64,000 nucleotides of DNA from Maridesulfovibrio sp. (GCF_963677005.1 NZ_OY781616.1:1963501-2027500); one strand, 5' to 3'. Counted from the first letter of the stretch, positions 47,952 to 58,704 are shown. A program made the numbers and translations. Notes: generated by a model from the letters alone, not told the origin.

Positions 47952-50270
47952 TTATTCAGGCTGGATATTTTCGATAACAGAGTTGAGTTTAGCTGCCATT
48001 TCAGCAACTTCCTGCACGGCTCTGGCCGACTCGCTCATAACCTGCGATGTTTCAAGCGAAATCCTGCTGATATCTTCAGTAGCCCTGTTTATCTCCTCAC
48101 TTGTCGCCGACTGCTGTTCGGCTGCGGCAGCAATGGCCTGAACCTGGTCGGAAGCATTTATTACAAGCTGAACAATCTCCGATAGAGTCTGGCCGGATTC
48201 ATTTGCCAGCTCGCTGCTGCGAAGGGCCGATCCTGCCGCATCCTCTGTGGCCGAAATGTTCTGCCTTGTCATATCCTGAATCTTGCTGATGGCATTGCCC
48301 ACTTCTCCGGTTGCGGACATGGTGTTCTCAGCCAGTTTGCGGACTTCATCCGCCACAACGGCGAAACCCCTGCCTGCTTCACCGGCTCTGGCGGCCTCGA
48401 TTGCCGCGTTCAGTGCCAGCAGGTTGGTCTGGTCTGCAATGTCGTTGATAACACTCAGGACATTTCCAATGGCCGAGGCCTCTACACCGAGTTGTTCCAT
48501 GGAATGTTTCAAACCGTCCGCCTGAATCCGGACACCGTCGGCAGCTTCAATCATCTGCTGCACGACCTTAGCGCCGTCTTCAGCCATGCGCCGGGCATTG
48601 TTTGCATCCTCGGAAGCGGTCCCCGCATTTCTGGCAACCTCAAGCACGGTGGCATTCATTTCCTCCATTGCCGTGGACGTTTCCGCAACCCGGTCCCGCT
48701 GTTCCTGAGCGCCCATATTGGACTGCTCAATCTGGGCGGAAAGCTCTTCCGCCGCGCTGGACAGATTTCCGGAAATGCTCTCTGCCTCGGCCGCAGCATC
48801 GGTAATCCGCTCATTCTGCTGCGATATTTTCTGGGCCTGCATTCTTATCTCAGTCATGTCTATCAGGATAGTGATGGCACCGAGAAGGTTTCCGTCCACA
48901 TCAAAAAACGGTGTGGCCGACATGGCTATCCTCTTCGGTGTCCCTTTCAGGGTGGTGTAATCAACCTCTTTTTCTAACCTGGTATTCTCGGCCAACGCCT
49001 TTTCGGACTGTGTTTCCTTGGAGGGATCTCCCATGAAGAACTCACCGGCGGTAAGCCCGATGACGCTGTCCGGGGACAGATTGGATTCGATAAGATCGCA
49101 TGCATACTGGTTTGCCCATATTATCTTTTTGTCCGGGCCGATAATGGAGCATGGAATGGTCAACCCGTTGAGGACTCCTTCTGAAAATCCAAGTTTGACT
49201 TTCAACTCTTCGACCATCGCCTGAATCTGCGCGGAAAGGGCACTGAATTCGTAACGGAAAGTTCCGTCAAGCTCGGCCTTGAGATTTCCGGAAGCAATCT
49301 CCGTGGAATAGTCGAGTATATTGCCTATGGGCCTCAGGACCAGTTTGCGCAACAGAACGAACATAACCCCGCTCAGGAAAATTACAACCAGAACTCCCCC
49401 GATTATGAGTACATTACGCTGGTATGTTGCCGCAGCGGTCAGATCGTCCATATATGCACTTATGACTACCACCCATCCGGTATTGGGATAGGTTTTGAAC
49501 TGCATATATTTTTTCCTTCCGTTCCACTCGTACTCAACTCCACCGTTTTTTTGTTCCAAAGCAATTCTGGCAAAGTCATATTTAGAAATATCCTGAAGAT
49601 ACAGACTCTTGTCTGTTGCATGAGCTATGACAGCCCCTCTGCTGTCAAGCATGAAACTGTAGCCGTCCTTTCCAATCCTGACAGGATCTATAAAAGAAGA
49701 AGTATAACGCTCCCATTTAGGGAAAATTCCGACCCCGCCGACTATGTTTCCTGCCGCATCGCGCACGGCACAGGCTATGGCGAAAATAAGAATTCCTCCG
49801 CCGCTCTTCGAAATCAGAATATTATCGGAAATATAAAAATCAGTTCCTGAAAGTACTTTTTTGACATATCCGCGAGAAGACCTGTCAGCCCCGGCCATAT
49901 TGCTTCCCTTGGCATTGTACCCGGCCACCACCTTGCCGTTACGGTCAAAAATAAACGCAGCCCAGTAATCCTTGGACGAATCCATAAGAGATTTGAAAAG
50001 CCCGTCTATCGGAAGGATATTTCCGAGTTGAAGGGCTTCTCTGGCAGGCTGGCCTGCGGCAATCAGTTTTGCCACATCCGAGGTCTGCCCCATGTACAGA
50101 TCAAGGGCACTGAGAGATTCATTAGCGATGTTTTCCATGGCATTTTTCTGTTCCTTGAAAACAGCAGTATATGTGCTCATGGATACCCACCACACGCATA
50201 ATGATATGGTCAGGGTGATTAAAATAAATACAACCACCGCAATAACCGTATTGATACTCTTGACTTTCAT
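47952..50270 (-). CDS. Methyl-accepting chemotaxis protein with Cache and PAS domains
   Basis: Chemoreceptor, 772 residues. TM1 (about 8-30), a double-Cache periplasmic sensor (35-275) with YNAKGSNM and [17 protein letters not shown]2 (about 282-305), HAMP (305-355), a PAS domain (about 370-480), and the MCP signalling domain (500-770). The conserved hairpin tip [20 protein letters not shown] is intact, and predicted methylation segments with Glu/Gln pairs flank it. No C-terminal CheR-binding pentapeptide is present (ends NIQPE). cheR lies 18 kb away. It ends at a strong terminator. Confidence 0.95.
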   Translation of the reverse strand: MKVKSINTVIAVVVFILITLTISLCVWWVSMSTYTAVFKEQKNAMENIANESLSALDLYMGQTSDVAKLIAAGQPAREALQLGNILPIDGLFKSLMDSSKDYWAAFIFDRNGKVVAGYNAKGSNMAGADRSSRGYVKKVLSGTDFYISDNILISKSGGGILIFAIACAVRDAAGNIVGGVGIFPKWERYTSSFIDPVRIGKDGYSFMLDSRGAVIAHATDKSLYLQDISKYDFARIALEQKNGGVEYEWNGRKKYMQFKTYPNTGWVVVISAYMDDLTAAATYQRNVLIIGGVLVVIFLSGVMFVLLRKLVLRPIGNILDYSTEIASGNLKAELDGTFRYEFSALSAQIQAMVEELKVKLGFSEGVLNGLTIPCSIIGPDKKIIWANQYACDLIESNLSPDSVIGLTAGEFFMGDPSKETQSEKALAENTRLEKEVDYTTLKGTPKRIAMSATPFFDVDGNLLGAITILIDMTEIRMQAQKISQQNERITDAAAEAESISGNLSSAAEELSAQIEQSNMGAQEQRDRVAETSTAMEEMNATVLEVARNAGTASEDANNARRMAEDGAKVVQQMIEAADGVRIQADGLKHSMEQLGVEASAIGNVLSVINDIADQTNLLALNAAIEAARAGEAGRGFAVVADEVRKLAENTMSATGEVGNAISKIQDMTRQNISATEDAAGSALRSSELANESGQTLSEIVQLVINASDQVQAIAAAAEQQSATSEEINRATEDISRISLETSQVMSESARAVQEVAEMAAKLNSVIENIQPE

Positions 50271-50521
50271 CTACAGTCTTCCCCCCAAAGTTGACGTTAT
50301 AGGGAACAGCACCACTTTTCCAACCCTGACAAAATCCGTAGCACAAACAGTGGACTAAAGACAATAAAACCATAGTAACTATTTCAGTTACAAACTGATG
50401 TTCAGAACTGTTTCCCAGAATGGATGCTCAAAAGTGACAACTGCGTATGTCATTGCCTGCCGACCGATTTTCTGCCAAAAGGGGGACATCCCGAAACGAA
50501 CATCCCTGAACGAGGTATAAA

Positions 50522-52204
50522 ATGAGTAATGAACCTGATAAGATCATATATTCGATGGTCCGAGTCAGTAAATTTTATGACAAGAAACCTATCCTGAAGG
50601 ATATTTCACTATCCTATTTTTACGGCGCCAAAATAGGCGTGCTGGGCCTGAACGGGTCCGGTAAAAGTTCACTCCTGAAAATCCTGGCCGGAGTCGATGA
50701 CCGGTTTGAAGGCGAAACACACATTTCTCCCGGATATACAATCGGATATCTGGAACAGGAACCGCTGGTGGATGAAACCCGCACTGTACGCGAAGTTGTC
50801 GAGGAAGGAGTTTCCGAGGTCGCGGCGCTGGTAAACGAATTCAACGAAATAAACGCAAAATTCGCCGAACCGATGGAACCGGAAGAAATGGACGCCCTGC
50901 TTGAACGTCAGGCTCAGGTTCAGGAAAAAATGGACGCCTGTGGAGCATGGGACCTGGACTCCCGTCTTGAAATGGCCATGGACGCCCTGCGCTGCCCTCC
51001 GGCCGACACCCCTGTTTCAGTAATCTCCGGCGGTGAAAAACGCCGTGTAGCGCTTTGCCGTCTGCTGCTGCAGGAGCCGGATATCCTGCTCCTTGATGAA
51101 CCTACCAACCACCTTGACGCCGAATCCGTAGCCTGGCTGGAACGTCACCTGCAGAGCTATGCCGGCACCATCATAGCCGTTACCCATGACCGCTATTTTC
51201 TGGACAATGTGGCGGGCTGGATTCTGGAACTGGACCGAGGCCGCGGAATCCCCTGGAAAGGCAACTACTCCTCCTGGCTGGAACAGAAGGAAAAAAGACT
51301 CTCCAACGAAGCCAAGGCTGACGACAAAAGGCGCAAGACCCTGGCCCGCGAACTGGAATGGATCAGAATGTCGCCCAAGGGCAGGCACGCCAAGAGCAAG
51401 GCCCGCATCAAGGCATACGAAGATCTGGCAAACCAGAGCAACGATCAATACTCCAAGGAGCTCGAACTCTATATCCCGCCGGGACCGCGACTCGGAAAAC
51501 AGGTTATCGAGCTGCGCAACGTACGCAAGCAGGCTGGCGACAAGATACTCCTTGAGGACGCAAGCTTCATGGTTCCTGCCGGAGCCATCGTAGGCATTAT
51601 CGGTCCCAACGGTGCGGGTAAAACCACCATGTTCAAGATGATCTCCGGTCAGGAAAAACCTGATGGTGGAGAGGTTCTCGTGGGTGAAACAGTAAAGGTG
51701 ACCCATGTGGACCAGCACCGCGATGCACTGGACCCCGAAAAGACCGTTTACGAAGTCATTTCCGGGGGTAACGAATTTGTGAAACTGGGCGACCGTGAGA
51801 TAAACGCACGGGCCTACGTCGGCAAATTCAACCTGACCGGTTCCGAGCAGCAGAAAAAATGCAAGGTCCTTTCCGGTGGTGAACGAAACCGCGTACACCT
51901 GGCCCTCATGCTTCAGGAAGGAGGAAACGTACTGCTTCTTGACGAACCGACCAACGACCTTGACGTCAACACCATGCGCGCTCTTGAAGAAGGATTGAAC
52001 AACTTCGGAGGATGCGTACTGGTAATTTCCCATGACCGCTGGTTCCTCGACCGCATAGCCACACATATTCTGGCTTTTGAAGGAGATTCTTCCACATACT
52101 GGTTTGAAGGCTCCTACTCCGAATACGAAGAAGACCGCCGCAAAAGACTGGGCAAGGACGCAGATCAGCCGCATCGCATCAAATACCGCAAGCTGACCAG
52201 ATAG
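50522..52204 (+). CDS. ettA: Energy-dependent translational throttle protein EttA
   Basis: ABC-F ATPase that binds the ribosomal E site and gates entry into elongation according to ADP/ATP. Two ABC domains in tandem show Walker A GLNGSGKSS and GPNGAGKTT, signatures VISGGEKRR and VLSGGERNR, and Walker B LLLDEPTNHLD and LLLDEPTNDLD. The P-site tRNA interaction motif region lies between them (about 245-320), rich in Lys and Arg. Length 560 fits EttA (555). No membrane part. A strong terminator follows. Confidence 0.95.
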   Translation: MSNEPDKIIYSMVRVSKFYDKKPILKDISLSYFYGAKIGVLGLNGSGKSSLLKILAGVDDRFEGETHISPGYTIGYLEQEPLVDETRTVREVVEEGVSEVAALVNEFNEINAKFAEPMEPEEMDALLERQAQVQEKMDACGAWDLDSRLEMAMDALRCPPADTPVSVISGGEKRRVALCRLLLQEPDILLLDEPTNHLDAESVAWLERHLQSYAGTIIAVTHDRYFLDNVAGWILELDRGRGIPWKGNYSSWLEQKEKRLSNEAKADDKRRKTLARELEWIRMSPKGRHAKSKARIKAYEDLANQSNDQYSKELELYIPPGPRLGKQVIELRNVRKQAGDKILLEDASFMVPAGAIVGIIGPNGAGKTTMFKMISGQEKPDGGEVLVGETVKVTHVDQHRDALDPEKTVYEVISGGNEFVKLGDREINARAYVGKFNLTGSEQQKKCKVLSGGERNRVHLALMLQEGGNVLLLDEPTNDLDVNTMRALEEGLNNFGGCVLVISHDRWFLDRIATHILAFEGDSSTYWFEGSYSEYEEDRRKRLGKDADQPHRIKYRKLTR

Positions 52205-52228
52205 ATCAGCTTTGCAAAGCATAACAAT

Positions 52229-52267
52229 AAAAAAAGGGAAACGATGTTTTTATCGCTTCCCTTTTTT
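52229..52267. terminator. Terminator downstream of ettA
   Basis: A-rich stem with GGGAA/TTCCC and CGA/TCG (52229-52244, 52253-52267) ending in a run of six T residues; symmetric A and T tracts make it potentially bidirectional. Confidence 0.88.
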
Positions 52268-52407
52268 ATTACGAAACAGATTATATTACCTTTATCCGGC
52301 AATGCTGATTCGATTTACCAGAAAATTTTGTTGCCATGCAGCACACATGGTGCAGTTGGAACACAAAAGCCGAGGGAGGAATTGAGCCCCCAACACCCAT
52401 ATGAAAT

Positions 52408-53544
52408 CTATGGACATCCTCCGCATTCCAGAACCCGCAACTGCACAGGACAAACCTGATTGCGGCCGCGCTGTTTGGCCCGGTAAAGCTGGGCATCTGC
52501 CTCCTGCAGCAGTATTGAGAAATCTTCGTGTCCTCTAAGCTCGGCAGCACCGATGCTCACCGAAACGCCGAACCTTGCCCCTGCTGCCTCAAATTCGGTT
52601 TCGCAGACTTTTTCCCGTAACCTTTCGGCGGCTTTCATGGCCTGGTGCAGCCCGGACTGCGGAAGAATTATCACAAACTCCTCTCCACCGAGACGCCCGA
52701 TAAAATCAACGGACCGTAAAACGCTCCTGCACCGACTGGCGGTCTCGCGAAGAACTTCATCCCCGGCGTGATGGCCATAATCGTCATTCACTTTTTTGAA
52801 ATAATCTATATCCATCATCAAAACGGACATTCGATTGTTGTAGCGCCGCGATGTCTTGAACACGGTATTTCCTGCCTCAAGAACCCGTCTCCGGCTGCAT
52901 ACTCCGGTAAGCTCGTCATATTCGACAAGTCTCTTCAATTCCTCGTGGGCATGAAATTCCCTGCGCAGTGAAAGACCGAATGAATACACGAAAAATGCGC
53001 CGAAACCGTTGGCGAGAAAAAAATAAAGTGAGGAGTTGATAAAGGAGCCGCTCGGAACAGGGACAACAGAACTTAAGGAGGCAAGATAAAACGCAGACCC
53101 GCAGATGCCCGCTATAAGAGAAGGAAAAAGCCGGGGAGGAAGAATCATGTAGTAGGCCAGGACCATGAACACCGCAGACGGAACACTCAGAGATCCGACA
53201 TCGGCAAATTTGAACACAAGCTCACGGGATTCAAGCGCAAGAAAAAGAAACATGCATACGGACATGGCCGCATACTGCACACGCAGCCGCACCTTATCCG
53301 CCAGCAGCAGAAGCAACGCGACAATACTGAAAGAACATCCGCCCGCACGTGTTGCCAGCATCGCGGCAAACCTAGGCCCCTGACCGAATTCATGAAAATC
53401 GGCACCGATGCCAATCAGGTAAGCAGCTATTGTGAATGAATAGAGAAATAAAAGCCTTATCCTCACCCATGGCCACTTGGCTCGCTGAAAGGCTTGCTCG
53501 GTTACCCGATCACTGAATTCTCCCGACCAACTGTATACTCCCAC
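52408..53544 (-). CDS. Membrane diguanylate cyclase with feedback I-site
   Basis: About six membrane helices in residues 25-190, with no large periplasmic domain, are followed by GGDEF (about 205-370). The active-site loop is RLGGEEF, and the RxxD inhibitory site is present upstream (RSVD), in contrast to the GGDEF protein at 5905-7371. The GTG start at 53544 follows AAGGGG; length 378. The C-terminus carries a Cys pair (ECGGC). Confidence 0.92.
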   Translation of the reverse strand: MGVYSWSGEFSDRVTEQAFQRAKWPWVRIRLLFLYSFTIAAYLIGIGADFHEFGQGPRFAAMLATRAGGCSFSIVALLLLLADKVRLRVQYAAMSVCMFLFLALESRELVFKFADVGSLSVPSAVFMVLAYYMILPPRLFPSLIAGICGSAFYLASLSSVVPVPSGSFINSSLYFFLANGFGAFFVYSFGLSLRREFHAHEELKRLVEYDELTGVCSRRRVLEAGNTVFKTSRRYNNRMSVLMMDIDYFKKVNDDYGHHAGDEVLRETASRCRSVLRSVDFIGRLGGEEFVIILPQSGLHQAMKAAERLREKVCETEFEAAGARFGVSVSIGAAELRGHEDFSILLQEADAQLYRAKQRGRNQVCPVQLRVLECGGCP

Positions 53545-53696
53545 TTCCGACCCCTTCTTAGAAAAGCAGGTCGCTTGTTTAACGACCCTGAAAACTCAAG
53601 TCAAGCCGGGCCGGAGGATGCTAAAATATAAAAACGAAAGAAATCTACAGGAGTGAACAGGGATTGGCGAAATCTGTATACTGCAATCAAAATAAA

Positions 53697-54323
53697 TCAG
53701 AACAAAACTTCACGGACAACACCGTTTACCAAATTTGCAGTCAACTTAATATCGGCGCCGGAACATCCCGTAACAGTCGCGGACCACGTTTCATCCATGT
53801 CGCAGCCTGATTTTGCATAATTTTCCAAAATCCATTCAAAACGTGAAATGGACTTCATTTTGGAAAAATATTTTTTTAGATCATCGGGAGACACTCCACC
53901 CAGACCGCAACAGGACCGACATAAAAATAATGAAGAACAGACAACCCTTGCGTCAACAACAGCAGGGAACAAACTTTCCATTTCTGCGCCGATGATAGAC
54001 TGGTGAAGAGCTCCCGGCTTGCAAAAAAAATATTCGGCCAAAGGGGCTCCATTTTCAGTCATTACGTACCTGAATAATTTTGCCGGTGCGATGTGGCCGA
54101 AAAAATCAATTTCAAGATGTTTCTGCCCGACTTCGAAATCCAGAGCCAGAACAGGGAGTCTGCCACGTTCCTGAACAATATCGAGCCCTGAAAAAACAAG
54201 GAGATCTCCGCAGCAGGGGACTTCCTGGGGTGCATCACCATGAAGATTTTCACCCTGAACGAGTGCCAGAAAATGGAGAGAGGCTTTTTCAATACCCCCA
54301 GGAGAAAAATCAACTGCCGACAC
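53697..54323 (-). CDS. Uncharacterised Cys-containing protein
   Basis: Not recognised. The chosen start is GTG 54323, 7 nt after AAAGG; an upstream GTG at 54329 lacks spacing. 208 residues, no signal peptide or membrane helix. Contains several cysteines (CCGD near 38, CKPG, CRSCCG near 140, CDMDE and TGCSG), perhaps a metal or cluster site. No clear neighbours; the SBP_bac_3 gene is upstream on the same strand with a 142-nt gap. Confidence 0.55.
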   Translation of the reverse strand: MSAVDFSPGGIEKASLHFLALVQGENLHGDAPQEVPCCGDLLVFSGLDIVQERGRLPVLALDFEVGQKHLEIDFFGHIAPAKLFRYVMTENGAPLAEYFFCKPGALHQSIIGAEMESLFPAVVDARVVCSSLFLCRSCCGLGGVSPDDLKKYFSKMKSISRFEWILENYAKSGCDMDETWSATVTGCSGADIKLTANLVNGVVREVLF

Positions 54324-54465
54324 GGCCACACCTTTAAAGTTATATTATCACCAACATACAGGTACAGAAAAAGGAAACACGGAATCTGCATACACCCTTT
54401 CGGGCAGATCGACAATCCGACCGAAGAACACCGGGGTCGCGAACGTGATAAACCGGAGCAGACCG

Positions 54466-55227
54466 CTACTTGTTCTTTTCGCAGGGAACCCTGCCGCTTT
54501 TTCCACGAACTATCATCAGCCCCTTATTAAATATGTCCGCACATCTTCTCCCTATGGAATCACGGCTGAAGGCAATATAGAGCTCATTGACTCCGAAATT
54601 TGTACCTGAAACAACAAGTTCTTCTTTGACCGCGCTGACTGCCGGAGACATCTCGGCCAGGTACCGAAAAACATAGGGATCAATAACCGCACCTTCTACC
54701 CTTCCTGCCGCAACTTTCAAAACATTGCTTTCATCATAAGAAGCATAATCAGCCAGAATTGTTCCGTTGGCCACGGCTACATCCAGAGCAGGAGTATTAA
54801 CATATCCGGACACAAAACCGATCCTGTGCCCTGCCAGTGAATCTACTCCGTCCCACTTCAGCATATTGTCCCTGCGCGTGACCAGAGACACGGGACTGCA
54901 ATTGAATGATTTGGAAAAAATAAACTTTTCTGCCCGACCGGGAGAGTAATACTCCGGGAAATATCCTGCAACCTGTCGGCCTTTCTCCGCCATGCGCATG
55001 GCCCGTTTCCAAGGAACAAAGACAATCTTCAATTCGTAGCCCATGGCGGCAAAAGCTGCACGGACAAGTTTTGCACTTTCGCCCTCGCCCTCAAGATTCC
55101 TGCCTGTATACGGAGGCCAGTCAATGGAGGCAAGAGATATGGTTTTTCCTGCATACGCGAAGGCAGGCAGACACAAACAAAGCACCTGCAGGAAAAGGAA
55201 TATTTTAAGAATACGGGGCAGGAACAT
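54466..55227 (-). CDS. Periplasmic SBP_bac_3-like binding protein
   Basis: Extracellular solute-binding protein of family 3. A signal peptide (hydrophobic core 6-20, cleavage near AYA/GK) is followed by IDWPPYTGRNLEGEG and AAMGYELKIVFVPWKRAMRM, typical of this fold. The missing transporter genes suggest it is an orphan receptor or feeds a distant transporter; some proteins of this form act as ligand sensors. 253 residues. A CGGAG site precedes the ATG. Confidence 0.85.
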   Translation of the reverse strand: MFLPRILKIFLFLQVLCLCLPAFAYAGKTISLASIDWPPYTGRNLEGEGESAKLVRAAFAAMGYELKIVFVPWKRAMRMAEKGRQVAGYFPEYYSPGRAEKFIFSKSFNCSPVSLVTRRDNMLKWDGVDSLAGHRIGFVSGYVNTPALDVAVANGTILADYASYDESNVLKVAAGRVEGAVIDPYVFRYLAEMSPAVSAVKEELVVSGTNFGVNELYIAFSRDSIGRRCADIFNKGLMIVRGKSGRVPCEKNK

Positions 55228-55565
55228 AAAAACTCCGGAACAACCATCGGATATTGTCAGACTCTCGTATTTTCAATCACAATACTGAGGAATGGACTCC
55301 TCCTGTCAAAATACAAACTACTTCGAAATACCGTTATTACGCAATGTGTAAATACTGATCGAAACAGTGAGCAGTTACCGACATAATTTCGACCATACCC
55401 ACTGATTTCATCCAGTCAACAACACGCCGGAATTGTCATGAAATCGTTACACGGACGAGAATTGAAAAGGGTACAGGTCGGCGACCAAAAAGCTGTTGGC
55501 TTCGGACTATGAAAAAGTTATTCAGCCCTTCACGCCATTCCAAACACATATGAGGACCGACAGGC
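55228..55565. other. 338-nt region, nothing recognised
   Basis: Divergent promoter space between the SBP_bac_3 gene and the 142-aa gene. No repeat, hairpin or ORF worth calling was found. Confidence 0.5.
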
Positions 55566-55994
55566 ATGGATAGAATTCTTACTCTGAAACAATTTCAGGA
55601 TCTCGCCCGGGAAATCATTTCACTCGAACCTTATGTTGAGGTCGTCGATGAATGCTTCCAAATGGGTAACGAGGATAGGGGCATTGAAAAAGAAGCCTGG
55701 GTAAAGGGTTTTTCCAGACACGCAAAACCGGGTTATGAAATTACTTTTGACTGGATAGCCAGAGGAAATCTGGACGGTTATCTCATTGATATGTTTGATT
55801 TCACGATTGAGCCATTCACCCGTGGTGAATATACCCCGGTATTCAAAGGGGCTGTAGTCCTGGACGATTACAAGGAACCCTTTGAAGGCCATGAGGTAGC
55901 AGCCAAGATAATGGAACTTGTCAGCCACGAAGAGTGGACAAAATGGATAGTCGATTGCCTCCCCGAACCCAGAATGCTGGTCCAGACAGACTGA
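55566..55994 (+). CDS. Uncharacterised acidic cytoplasmic protein
   Basis: Not recognised. 142 residues with no signal peptide, a strongly acidic and aromatic composition and predicted alpha/beta character. Segments such as YEITFDWIARGNLDGYLIDMF, cut by DFTIEPFTRGEYTPVFKGAV, look well ordered. AGG lies just ahead of ATG 55566. Located upstream of the hydrolase-mlaA pair, 82 nt away, so it may share a transcript. Confidence 0.6.
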   Translation: MDRILTLKQFQDLAREIISLEPYVEVVDECFQMGNEDRGIEKEAWVKGFSRHAKPGYEITFDWIARGNLDGYLIDMFDFTIEPFTRGEYTPVFKGAVVLDDYKEPFEGHEVAAKIMELVSHEEWTKWIVDCLPEPRMLVQTD

Positions 55995-56076
55995 CAGGTA
56001 AATATTCGGTGAAACGGCTGCGCCTTTCCGCTCTCTCCCGTTTACAAAAAACTCCGTAACTGCTACCTGTTGCATC

Positions 56077-57408
56077 ATGGAAAAAGCAAAATCGAACAGT
56101 AAAACACTCCAGTGCACAGCTTTCATGATGCTGGCCTTATTCTTTGCTTTTTTCCCATGCATTCCGCTCCATGCACAGGAACCGGTCCAGAATCCGGAAC
56201 AGGTATCGAATCAGACTTTTCCCATCGCAGATCCTTACAAGGCCACCATTTTCGGAACACCGCCGAAACTTATTCACCGCTTTGAACATCCGGCAGACAC
56301 GTCCGAGTGTGAAATTGTTGTCGAGAACAGGAGAATTCCGGACGTATTCTGGTATAACGACGCCTTTTACTACACCACGGCCATGCAGGAAGAGGAGGCT
56401 CCGCTTGTATTCATCATTGCCGGAACAGGATCGGAACACGACTCCGTAAAGATGAAATTTCTGACCCAGCTTTTCTATGAGGCCGGGTTCCATGTCGTTG
56501 CCCTTTCCTCCCCCACGCACATGAATTTTGTTGTCGGAATCTCGGAGTATGCCGCGCCGGGATATGTTCCTTATGACGTGGAAGACCTTTACCGTGTTAT
56601 GAAATGGATCAAGGCCGACCTTGAAGGTGTGTACAAGATCAAAAGCTGGAACGTGACCGGCTACAGCCTCGGAGCAATGCACTCGGCATTTGTAGCCAGG
56701 CTTGACGAGGACCGCCACGACTTCCGGTTCCGCCGCGTGCTGATGATCAACCCGCCGGTAAACCTGTACACGTCCGCCCTGCGCTTTGACTCCTGGCTCA
56801 GCCCGGAAAATCTGGGCACAAAGACTCCGCGGCAGGTCATTGACGAACTGATTGAGGCCTTTTCCGAAATTTACGTGAATACCAGTGTCGTGGACCTGGA
56901 TGACAACTTTCTCTACGACCTCTCACACCACACCAATTTTTCCAACATGGACCTGCGGGCAATCATTGCGGTATCTTTCCGCATGAGCTCGGCAAGTATG
57001 ATATTCTGCTCGGACGTCTGCCTTAACGCCGGTTACATAGTCCCGGTGAACAAGAGCCTGACCACGGGAGACAATCTGATGCCGTATCTGCGCACGGCTG
57101 CGGCCATATCATTTGCCGACTATATTGACGAATATCTTCTGCCCTACCTGCAGTTCAACACCCCCGGAACCACAAAGGGGGATCTCGTAAAGCGTTGCGA
57201 TCTCCACTCCATCCGCGACTACCTTGCAGAAAACAAGAAAATTATGGTTCTCGGCAACGATGACGACATAATCCTGAGTGAAGCCGATCTTAAATTCATA
57301 CGGGAAACCTTCGGGGACCGCGCGGTTCTTTTCCATCACGGCGGACACTGCGGCAACCTCATGTTCAAGCCGTTCGCCCTCAAGGCGCAGGAGATGCTCA
57401 AACAATGA
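56077..57408 (+). CDS. Exported alpha/beta-hydrolase paired with MlaA
   Basis: Has a signal peptide (core FMMLALFFAFFPC, cleavage near LHA/QE) and an alpha/beta-hydrolase fold: oxyanion-side motif FIIAGTGSEHD, nucleophile elbow GYSLG, Asp in LGNDDDI, and His in HHGGHCG. This gives a complete Ser-Asp-His set. 443 residues; probably a periplasmic lipase or esterase. It overlaps mlaA by 4 nt (57405-57408), so both are made together. An outer-membrane phospholipid role is inferred from the partner. The ribosome site is weak. Confidence 0.75.
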   Translation: MEKAKSNSKTLQCTAFMMLALFFAFFPCIPLHAQEPVQNPEQVSNQTFPIADPYKATIFGTPPKLIHRFEHPADTSECEIVVENRRIPDVFWYNDAFYYTTAMQEEEAPLVFIIAGTGSEHDSVKMKFLTQLFYEAGFHVVALSSPTHMNFVVGISEYAAPGYVPYDVEDLYRVMKWIKADLEGVYKIKSWNVTGYSLGAMHSAFVARLDEDRHDFRFRRVLMINPPVNLYTSALRFDSWLSPENLGTKTPRQVIDELIEAFSEIYVNTSVVDLDDNFLYDLSHHTNFSNMDLRAIIAVSFRMSSASMIFCSDVCLNAGYIVPVNKSLTTGDNLMPYLRTAAAISFADYIDEYLLPYLQFNTPGTTKGDLVKRCDLHSIRDYLAENKKIMVLGNDDDIILSEADLKFIRETFGDRAVLFHHGGHCGNLMFKPFALKAQEMLKQ

Positions 57409-58289
57409 ACAGAATCTCCCACGCCGTAATTTTTGCTGCCATGCTCCTGCTCATCGCCGGGTGCGCGACAATCAGCAAGACCGACCCGGATCTGGCATTG
57501 GCTCCCAAAGGATTCATCGCCCCTGTATCGAGAGCAGACAACGCAGGAAAAGAAGCCGACCTGGATTTCCTTGAGGTCCACGACCCCCTTGGGACGATGA
57601 ACAGGTATATCTACTCCTTCAACGCCGAATTCGACCGCACCATATATCTTCCTGCGGTAGGCATTTATACCATGGTACTGCCTTCACCAGTTCGCAAGGG
57701 AGTCAGCAATGCCATAAACAATCTGAACGAAGTAAAATCGTTCACCAACGGGATATTGCAGGCCAGTGGAGAGAGAACTTTTACAGCTTTGTCCAGATTT
57801 GTGATCAACTCGTCCATAGGACTGCTCGGAATTATGGATATCGCGAAAGATATGGGGCTGCCCAGCAAGGAAACCGGGTTTGCCGATACACTGGGCGTTT
57901 GGGGTGTGCCTCCGGGACAGTATCTCGTGTTGCCGCTGCTGGGACCGTCCAATGTAAGGGACACAGTCGGCTGGACCGGTGACTTTGCACTGCTCTGGTA
58001 TGAAATGAACTGGGTCTATGATCTGGCCGGAATTGAGGAAGGCAGAACCGCGATAGGCATAGGTGAAGCCACCATACGCGGACTCAATCTGCGCGCCAAT
58101 GTGCCTTTCCGTTACTACCAGACAGGTTCCCCGTTCGAGTATGATCTCATCCGCTTCCTCTATACCACCAAAAGAGAGCTGGATCTCAAAAAGCTCGAAT
58201 ACGGAAAGGAATTCGGGGGCAAACCTTACATGAAAAAACATTTCGAAACTCCGAAGGAAGCAGAATCCGGACAATACCCCGTCGATTAG
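57405..58289 (+). CDS. mlaA: Outer-membrane lipid asymmetry lipoprotein MlaA (VacJ)
   Basis: Removes phospholipids from the outer leaflet and hands them to the Mla pathway. Lipobox LLIAGC near residue 20, then DPLGTMNRYIYSFNAEFDRTI, the family N-terminal motif, and FADTLGVWGVPPGQYLVLPLLGPSNVRD. Length 294 is a little longer than E. coli MlaA (251). mlaBCDEF are not in the window. An AGGAG site precedes ATG. Downstream, after 415 nt, is pssA, another phospholipid gene. Confidence 0.92.
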   Translation: MNRISHAVIFAAMLLLIAGCATISKTDPDLALAPKGFIAPVSRADNAGKEADLDFLEVHDPLGTMNRYIYSFNAEFDRTIYLPAVGIYTMVLPSPVRKGVSNAINNLNEVKSFTNGILQASGERTFTALSRFVINSSIGLLGIMDIAKDMGLPSKETGFADTLGVWGVPPGQYLVLPLLGPSNVRDTVGWTGDFALLWYEMNWVYDLAGIEEGRTAIGIGEATIRGLNLRANVPFRYYQTGSPFEYDLIRFLYTTKRELDLKKLEYGKEFGGKPYMKKHFETPKEAESGQYPVD

Positions 58290-58704
58290 GGAACACGCTT
58301 CGAAAATTCAGAGCTAACGACGTCTTCCTGAACATTATACGCACACCCCTACAAAACAAACACAATCTTTCTTTAATAAACCTTTTTTTGTTTACAATCC
58401 GTACAATTGACACATTTTGAATATCCATCACCCCCGATAAAACGGAATTACTCCATGGGCTGGAGACGGTTATTGATTGAAAAATCAAGTTTTATTTTTT
58501 ATAAAACCACAATGTTTACAATATATTAAACCATAAAGCTTGATTATAGTTAATTGCCGGGTTGACCTTTATTCCCCGGAAAGGTAATAAGACTCCCGTG
58601 ACTGACAGTAACGGATACGTGACTGTTGAAACGATTCGGCTCCGAAAGGTTGACAGTCAACCCCGACGAAACGAAAGCGAAACCGACACAAATTGAACTG
58701 ATTC
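58290..58704 (+). promoter_or_regulatory. 415-nt region upstream of pssA with a stem-loop
   Basis: AT-rich first half, no gene. TTGACA (58407-58412) lacks a convincing -10 at the usual distance. Near the gene a 7-bp inverted repeat TGACTGT/ACAGTCA (58620-58626, 58653-58659) encloses a smaller hairpin TTCG/CGAA (58635-58638, 58643-58646). This could be an RNA leader structure 45 nt ahead of the pssA start. Confidence 0.35.
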
